Shown here one piece after another: positions 22,738-27,831 of a stretch of DNA of 27,831 bases. The stretch is from Bacillota bacterium (GTDB lineage: Bacteria > Bacillota > Clostridia > Christensenellales > Aristaeellaceae). Every line of letters begins with the position of its first letter. Positions within the stretch are counted from its first letter, which is position 1. A program made the position numbers and the translations under genes. Location: positions 1 to 27,831 of the forward strand of contig JAEWSC010000070.1 of assembly GCA_023398575.1 (NCBI GenBank). Direction: 5' to 3'. A model generated the notes under the pieces. That model had not been told where the DNA came from, did no database searches, and saw only the letters and a program-made list of their open reading frames with translations.

Positions 22738-23571
22738 TTACTTTGCAACCACGGGGATGCTGATTTCCACCTTGCACACATCCGCCGCCTCATCCCACAG
22801 GGTATACTTTTCTATGGTGGGCAGGCCGGATTTTTGATACTTGCTCTGAGGCAGAAACTCCTGGTTGATTCGCTGCCAGGTGTGGTACAGTGCCTGGCCG
22901 GTAATAGAACCTGCGGCTTCAAACACAAGCCAAGTCGCTGTAGGATAGGTATAACTTTCAAAGCCCTCCACGTTCTCGCCATTCCACTGCACAGCACACA
23001 TATAGTCGTTGCTGCCATCCTTCATAAAGCCAAAGCACAGGCCCAGATCGTAAAAATGCCCGCTGAGCTTGGTGATTGCTTCACCGCTGCCGTCGCTTTT
23101 TACAATTGCCCAGGTGCCCCCGCCGTAGGGTGTTGTGCGCCTCTTGCCGATCACCTTGAACGCTTCTTTTTCCACTGCCTTGTAATCCAATTTATTGACC
23201 CCCTTCATCGTCAGTTCGAAGGAAAGGCGGCAGTAAAACGCAAGCTTCGCGCCTTTATCACGGGCGCCGGCCGGATTCACTCCATGCATTTTTTTAAATG
23301 CAGCGGTAAACGCATCCGGCGAGCCGTAGCCGTACTTCAAAGCGATGTCGATTACCTTCTCCTCCGTATTCTGCAGATCATACGCGGCGCAGGTAAGCCG
23401 CCTCCGCCTGATATACTCCGATACCGGAATGCCCGTTATCTGTATAAATGAGCGCAGAAATTGGGAAAATGGGCATGCCATGATTCTGGCAATTTCTTCA
23501 GGGCACATTTCATCCCCCAAGCATTCTTCGATATAGTCCATCGCGTGGTTCATGCGTTCTACAAAGTCCAT
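22738..23571 (-). CDS. AraC-family regulator with GyrI-like effector domain (copy 1)
   Basis: Protein of 277 residues. Residues 1-105 are an AraC DNA-binding domain (MDFVERMNHAMDYIEECL, then EYIRRRRLTCAAYDLQ and 'VIDIALKYGYGSPDAFTAAFKKMHGVNPAGARD'). Residues about 120-277 are a GyrI-like small-molecule domain (PF06445), ending 'TIEKYTLWDEAADVCKVEISIPVV'. This is the layout of Rob/BltR-like multidrug or stress regulators. The start at ATG 23571 follows AGGAGG with a 7-base spacer; the frame runs open to 23652 without support. It is divergent from the glycosyltransferase gene and paralogous to the gene at 26476. Confidence 0.88.
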   Translation of the reverse strand: MDFVERMNHAMDYIEECLGDEMCPEEIARIMACPFSQFLRSFIQITGIPVSEYIRRRRLTCAAYDLQNTEEKVIDIALKYGYGSPDAFTAAFKKMHGVNPAGARDKGAKLAFYCRLSFELTMKGVNKLDYKAVEKEAFKVIGKRRTTPYGGGTWAIVKSDGSGEAITKLSGHFYDLGLCFGFMKDGSNDYMCAVQWNGENVEGFESYTYPTATWLVFEAAGSITGQALYHTWQRINQEFLPQSKYQKSGLPTIEKYTLWDEAADVCKVEISIPVVAK

Positions 23572-23618
23572 TTCCTCACCTCCTCGATCGCAATTATAAA
23601 GGAGATATGTACATGCCG

Positions 23619-23652
23619 CCCGTGAATAAGACGACAGATATTCACGGGTCAA
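23619..23652 (-). promoter_or_regulatory. Promoter of AraC/GyrI copy 1 with an inverted repeat
   Basis: Minus strand TTGACC (23652-23647), 17-base spacer, TTATTC (23629-23624). A perfect 10-base inverted repeat, CCCGTGAATA (23619-23628) and TATTCACGGG (23639-23648), spans the promoter with a 10-base centre. It is placed like an operator for autoregulation. On the plus strand a weak TTGAAA-N18-TATCAC (23666-23695) could serve the glycosyltransferase gene. Confidence 0.45.
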
Positions 23653-23791
23653 TAACGTAACACAATTGAAAATATCATACCACAGCCGCTATCACCTGTC
23701 ATCCAGCGCAAATGCAAAAAGGAAAAAGGCAGCCAGCTCACGAAACAATCAATCACCCATGCGCCTTATACTACTTTTGTTGGAGGCTTTC

Positions 23792-26404
23792 ATGCGCCTG
23801 AAGTTTTTCGCTATCCTGTTAGCTGCCTGCATTTTGCTGGTATCGCCTGCCGCGCTGGCGGAGAATCTGCTGATTAACGGCAGCTTTGATGCGCTTGAAG
23901 AAGGCTGGCCCGCCGGCTGGTTTGAAGACATGTGGTTATATGATCCCGGCGTCTCCACTTTGTCCATTAGCGGCGAGGGATCCAGTGGCATTTGTGCGTC
24001 CATTGAAAATACAGCCTCCAATGACGCCCGGTTTGCACAGACTGTTCAGGTTTCACCCAATACCACTTATCTGCTGAGCGGGCTTGTCAAAGCAGCAGGG
24101 CTGGATGATGCAAAGGGCGGCGCGGGCTTTTCCGTACTAGGCACGTATGGAACCTTCCCCGCCGTATATGATACCGCAGGCGAATGGGTGCGGCTGCAAA
24201 GCTATATCATCACCCGGGAAAACCAAAGTGAAATTACCGTTGCCGCAAGGCTTGGTTTTTACAGCAATGATACCACCGGAAGCGCTTTCTTTGACGATGT
24301 ATCGTTAACGCCAGTTGATGATGTACCAGATGGTATCATTCCGATACTGCTGCAAGACGATCTTTCCGGCCTTGGGCAAGCTGACACGGAGGACACATCG
24401 CAAGCAGAGGAGAACTCACCTGTTATACTTCCCCTCATTGTGGCCGCGCTTGTCGTTTGCTTTCTCTTTCGTAAATGGCAGCTATGGCATAAACTACCCA
24501 AGAAGGCTCGCAAGACCGCCTTTATCGAAGGTCGAAGCCAAGCACTTGTTGGGAAGACACCTCCATTCCATTTCACAAAATCAGATTGGCTGCTCTTGCT
24601 GAGTCTGACTGCCCTGGCCGCCGCTCTCGCCTTTTTTAGCCTTGGCGCAACAAAAGCGCCGCAGACCGTGTATACAACCACGGGAGAAACGGAAAGCATT
24701 ACCTTTGACTTGGGCACAGCTCAAGATTTTCAGATACTGTATTACAGCGGCATCAACCAGCAGAATCATACCTTCACCGTCTCCTGCTCCGAGGATGGAC
24801 AAGCATGGACAGAGCCTTATGAAGTATCTCTCTTAATCGGCGACTGTTTTCAATGGAAATATATAAAAGGCGCACTTTCCAAGGATGGTGGTGGCCTCAT
24901 CACACCCGCCAACTCTCCCCTTTCCACACGTGCACGGTATGTGCGTTTGCAGGCGGACAGTGCCGGCATGACACTGATGGAGATCGCGTTTCAAAATGAG
25001 AATGGGCAGGCCTTACAGGTTGCCGCTGTGGGAAGGACAGGGGGATCGGTTGATTCCATAAGCGACTACAATTATCTTGCAGATGAAGCTGATACCTTGC
25101 CCCTTGTGCCAAGCTACTATAACAGCATGTACTTTGATGAAATCTACCATGGACGCACTGCCTATGAGCATGCCCATGGCATGGCTACCTATGAATGGAC
25201 CCATCCGCCCCTTGGCAAGGTGCTGATGATGTTGTCAGTAAAGGCATTTGGCATGACGCCCTTTGGTTGGCGCTTCGCCGGCGCATTGGCAGGGGTGTTT
25301 ATGATTCCTGCTATGTACTTTATGGGAAAGCTGCTTTTCAAAAAAATACGGTTTGCCGCGCTGGCCGCGTTTTTGATGACCTTTGATCTGTTGCATCTTG
25401 CCCAAACGCGCCTTGCCACCATCGACAGCTTTTCGGTGCTGTTCATACTGGTTTCTTACCTTTTCATGTTCCGCTACCTGCAAATGAGCTTTTTTAGGGA
25501 TGGTTGGCGCACCTTGTATCCACTTGGTCTTTCGGGGCTTTTTATGGGCTTTGCCTGCGCCACCAAATGGATCGGCATGTACGCGGGCTTAGGGCTTGCA
25601 ATGCTGTTTTTCTGGAACATGGTTCGCCTGTATCTGGACTACAAGGCAATGCAGGTGCTTGGCAACGAAAAGCAAAAACAGGTTAGTAGGTACAAGATGT
25701 ATCTTTCAGGTACACTGGCCGCCTGCGTTCTGTTCTTTTTGATCGTTCCCTTTATGATTTACTATTTCAGCTATATCCCCCAATTTGCCCATGAAGGCGG
25801 GCTAACCTTTCAGCGGTTTATCGACACACAAAAGTCGATGTTCAGCTACCATGCGCACCTGACCGCCACGCATCCGTATCAGTCACCCTGGTTTGAATGG
25901 CCGCTGATCCTGCGGCCTATGTGGTATTACAGTGGTTCGGATGTAAAAGAAGGCATGGTCTCCACGATTATGGGCATGGGCAACCCAGTCATTTGGTGGG
26001 CCGGTGTCATTGCCTTTGTGTATGTATTCATCCGCTGGTTGATTCCGCACCTAAAAGGGAGCAAAATCACCGATCACCGGCCGGCCATGCTCCTTTTATC
26101 CGCGGCCGCGCAATTTACACCCTGGGTCTTTATTACAAGGGCTACCTTTATCTATCACTATTTTGCCTGCCTTGTGTTTGTTATGCTGTGCATTGTCTAT
26201 GCCCTGGAACAGCTTTGCATCCACAGAGCAAAATCAGGATTCATCGTTCAGGTTGTATACATGGCCGCCGTGCTGCTGGCCTTTATTGGCTTATATCCCT
26301 TTGCCACCGGCATTGCCATGAGCAGGGGCTGGGCGGACGCCATGAACTGGTTCAAAGACCTTATGCTCCCCTGGTGGCAGATGGGCGGATGGCTGCGGTA
26401 CTAA
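23792..26404 (+). CDS. Protein O-mannosyltransferase-family glycosyltransferase with extra sugar-binding-like domains
   Basis: Protein of 870 residues. A signal peptide (MRLKFF, hydrophobic core, ALA|EN near 23) is followed by a CBM4/9-like beta domain (about 25-175, 'NLLINGSFDALEEGWPAGW' to 'SAFFDDVSLTP'). A membrane helix lies at about 211-226, a basic cytoplasmic stretch follows, then a helix at about 265-284, a discoidin-like domain (about 290-402, ending 'ARYVRLQAD') and a GT-C catalytic region (about 440-870). PMT signatures are FDEIYHGRTA, with the acidic pair at 449-450, and THPPLGK (470-476), and many membrane helices follow. PMTs transfer a sugar from a lipid-phosphate donor to a protein at the outer face of the membrane. 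The start at ATG 23792 has TTGGAGG five bases upstream; the frame extends to 23666 with a non-signal-like leader. Confidence 0.85.
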   Translation: MRLKFFAILLAACILLVSPAALAENLLINGSFDALEEGWPAGWFEDMWLYDPGVSTLSISGEGSSGICASIENTASNDARFAQTVQVSPNTTYLLSGLVKAAGLDDAKGGAGFSVLGTYGTFPAVYDTAGEWVRLQSYIITRENQSEITVAARLGFYSNDTTGSAFFDDVSLTPVDDVPDGIIPILLQDDLSGLGQADTEDTSQAEENSPVILPLIVAALVVCFLFRKWQLWHKLPKKARKTAFIEGRSQALVGKTPPFHFTKSDWLLLLSLTALAAALAFFSLGATKAPQTVYTTTGETESITFDLGTAQDFQILYYSGINQQNHTFTVSCSEDGQAWTEPYEVSLLIGDCFQWKYIKGALSKDGGGLITPANSPLSTRARYVRLQADSAGMTLMEIAFQNENGQALQVAAVGRTGGSVDSISDYNYLADEADTLPLVPSYYNSMYFDEIYHGRTAYEHAHGMATYEWTHPPLGKVLMMLSVKAFGMTPFGWRFAGALAGVFMIPAMYFMGKLLFKKIRFAALAAFLMTFDLLHLAQTRLATIDSFSVLFILVSYLFMFRYLQMSFFRDGWRTLYPLGLSGLFMGFACATKWIGMYAGLGLAMLFFWNMVRLYLDYKAMQVLGNEKQKQVSRYKMYLSGTLAACVLFFLIVPFMIYYFSYIPQFAHEGGLTFQRFIDTQKSMFSYHAHLTATHPYQSPWFEWPLILRPMWYYSGSDVKEGMVSTIMGMGNPVIWWAGVIAFVYVFIRWLIPHLKGSKITDHRPAMLLLSAAAQFTPWVFITRATFIYHYFACLVFVMLCIVYALEQLCIHRAKSGFIVQVVYMAAVLLAFIGLYPFATGIAMSRGWADAMNWFKDLMLPWWQMGGWLRY

Positions 26405-26475
26405 CACTGCACAGCAAAAGTCGGAGTCTTTGCGCAAATATTTGATATTCTCGTCCTTAGGAAAGGAGAATGAAG

Positions 26476-27321
26476 ATGGATTGGATTGCACGCATGAACA
26501 GCGCCCTTGATTATATTGAGGCACACTTAACGGAGGAACTGGATTTGGCGGAGGTTGCCAAGGCCGCCATGACCTCCGCCTATCACTTTCCCCGCATGTT
26601 TGCCGCTTTAGCAGACGTCACCCTGTCAGAATACATTCGCCGCCGAAGGCTAAGCCGTGCCGCACAGGATTTGTCTTTGGGCAGCGAACGTGTAATTGAT
26701 GTAGCGGTCAAATACGGCTATGAATCGGCAGATGCTTTTGCAAGGGCTTTTTTCAGGCAGCATCAAGTGCTGCCTAACAAGGCCAGGGAAAATGGCGTGC
26801 GATTTGTAAGCTATCCCAAGCTCTCCTTTCACTTGACGCTAAAAGGAGACGTACCCATGAACTACCGCCTGGAGGAACTGACTTCCCTTCGTATCGTCGG
26901 CCGCGCCTTTGAGGTAAACACAAAAGAGGCCTTTTCCATCGTCCCCGGCATCTGGCAGCGGGAAATGGAAGGCGGCTTTATTCCCAAGCTCATCGACATG
27001 TCTTGGGAAAAGCCCAAATGCAAGCTGGAAAGCCTGCTGGGTATCATCGGTGATAAGCCCCAGATTGGTGATGAAACCTTCCATTACTTTATCGGTGTAC
27101 GGTATGACGATGAAACTCCGCAAGGGATGGCGGAATTGATTCTTCCTAAAACAACCTGGGCCGTTTTCCCGTGTGTGACTGATGCCTGGAAAAGAATATA
27201 TACTGAATGGCTGCCAAGCTCCGGTTATGAGCTTGATGATGCGCCTATTGTGGAATGTCACTACCCGCCCGATCATGAACCTACATCTGAATTGTGGGTG
27301 CCAGTAAAGGTCCAGGAATAA
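26476..27321 (+). CDS. AraC-family regulator with GyrI-like effector domain (copy 2)
   Basis: Protein of 281 residues. An AraC DNA-binding domain (MDWIARMNSALDYIEAHL, EYIRRRRLSRAAQDLS, 'VIDVAVKYGYESADAFARAFFRQHQVLPNKAREN') is followed from about residue 128 by a GyrI-like domain ('YRLEELTSLRIVGRAFEV' to 'ECHYPPDHEPTSELWVPVKV'). Same layout as the gene at 22738-23571, including the EYIRRRRL block, but clearly diverged. The start at ATG 26476 has AAGGAG with a suitable spacer; the ATG at 26470 is too close to it. A well-spaced AAGGAG (26843-26848) before an in-frame ATG at 26857 could allow separate synthesis of the effector domain. It follows the glycosyltransferase gene by 71 bases and precedes the nucleotidyltransferase gene by 25. 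Confidence 0.88.
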   Translation: MDWIARMNSALDYIEAHLTEELDLAEVAKAAMTSAYHFPRMFAALADVTLSEYIRRRRLSRAAQDLSLGSERVIDVAVKYGYESADAFARAFFRQHQVLPNKARENGVRFVSYPKLSFHLTLKGDVPMNYRLEELTSLRIVGRAFEVNTKEAFSIVPGIWQREMEGGFIPKLIDMSWEKPKCKLESLLGIIGDKPQIGDETFHYFIGVRYDDETPQGMAELILPKTTWAVFPCVTDAWKRIYTEWLPSSGYELDDAPIVECHYPPDHEPTSELWVPVKVQE

Positions 27322-27346
27322 GGAAAAACGGAGCGGAGGATACTCT

Positions 27347-27831
27347 ATGGAACTGCCAAAGGTATTGACAGATATAAGCCAAGCGTATCAGCAGATTCTA
27401 GGTGAAAACCTTTGTGGAATCTATGTGCACGGCTCCCTTGCCTTTGGCTGCTTCCACCCCGCTGTCAGCGATATCGATTTTCTGGTGGTTGTCTATGAAG
27501 ACATTACCCAGCAGCAAAAAGAATCGCTGATTTTGACCCTTTGCGCATTGCAGCGGGCTGCCCCGCCCAAGGGATTTGAAATGAGCGTTGTTTTGTTTGC
27601 GGATTGCCGGTTCTTTTCATACCCCACGCCGTTTCTGCTCCATTATTCCAATGCCCATTTAGGTAAAATCCAGAGCAGTTTATCAGAGTATTGCAAAGCC
27701 ATGAACGGCACCGACGCTGATCTGGCCGCCCACTTTACCGTGATCCGGCATGCCGGTATCGCTTTATATGGAAAGCCCATTGCTGATGTTTTTGGAAATG
27801 TTCCTAGACATGACTATTTGTGCAGCATACA
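27347..27831 (+). CDS. Nucleotidyltransferase, aminoglycoside adenylyltransferase-like (partial)
   Basis: Open from ATG 27347, with GGAGG seven bases upstream, to the right edge: 161 codons and no stop. Residues 30-51 show the nucleotidyltransferase signature: HGSLAFGCFHP, then SDIDFLVVV, that is GS followed by DxD (PF01909). 'LYGKPIADVFGNVPRHDY' near the end resembles the second half of AadA/ANT-type enzymes. These transfer AMP to a hydroxyl group of an aminoglycoside, but the family also includes proteins of unknown substrate, so a resistance role is not shown. It is probably co-transcribed with the AraC/GyrI-like gene 25 bases upstream. Confidence 0.75.
   Translation, partial: MELPKVLTDISQAYQQILGENLCGIYVHGSLAFGCFHPAVSDIDFLVVVYEDITQQQKESLILTLCALQRAAPPKGFEMSVVLFADCRFFSYPTPFLLHYSNAHLGKIQSSLSEYCKAMNGTDADLAAHFTVIRHAGIALYGKPIADVFGNVPRHDYLCSI

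Noticed and set aside
22834..23451. 205-codon plus-strand frame opposite AraC/GyrI copy 1
   Set aside because: Shadow of a well-supported regulator; no ribosome site or family resemblance.
1..27831. tRNA genes, insertion sequences, prophage or defence genes
   Set aside because: No cloverleaf, transposase, integrase, attachment repeats or defence-family motif was seen on either strand.

Overview
This is ordinary chromosomal DNA of an anaerobic, low-to-mid-GC Firmicute (Clostridia). The signs are strong AGGAGG-type ribosome sites, sigma-A promoters, oligosaccharide ABC transport of the LplB/LplC type, an iron-only hydrogenase, a YugP-type peptidase and a collagen-like surface protein. I cannot name the genus. 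No phage, insertion sequence, CRISPR array or tRNA was seen. The left end looks like the promoter and leader of an rRNA operon transcribed off the window, so this edge may be an assembly break at a ribosomal repeat.

Layout. 1-440: tandem rRNA-type promoters reading left. 558-9596 (all minus strand): a carbohydrate-uptake locus with a membrane-bound AraC-type sensor/regulator, two permeases, a secreted solute-binding protein and a large tandem FAD oxidoreductase. 9706-10251: an AraC gene remnant, a strong terminator, a 45-residue membrane protein and a divergent promoter region. 10252-12078: a secreted transglutaminase-like protein and a YugP-type zinc peptidase, convergent. 12382-16049: a lipoprotein with six peptidoglycan-binding repeats, then a collagen-like protein with a BclA-like head at its N terminus. 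16099-19851: an EamA transporter, an [FeFe]-hydrogenase with a TSCCCP motif and a membrane diguanylate cyclase. 19859-22637: an FMN oxidoreductase divergent from a TetR regulator that is translationally coupled to a PaaK/CoF-synthetase-like adenylating enzyme; two identical-format operators cover the tetR promoter. 22738-27831: two paralogous AraC+GyrI-like regulators flanking a protein-mannosyltransferase-family glycosyltransferase with added carbohydrate-binding-like domains, then a nucleotidyltransferase cut by the right edge.

Working together. In the sugar locus the sensor would detect an extracellular glycan signal and activate the transporter, and the oxidoreductase may modify the imported product (inference). 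The second theme is the cell surface: peptidoglycan-binding lipoprotein, collagen-like protein, transglutaminase-like protein and lipid-linked-sugar glycosyltransferase. The TetR locus looks like a self-regulated detoxification or aromatic-acid unit. No single new defence or mobile system is evident. The best novelty candidates are the architectures of the FAD protein, the collagen-like protein and the glycosyltransferase, and the tandem TetR operators.
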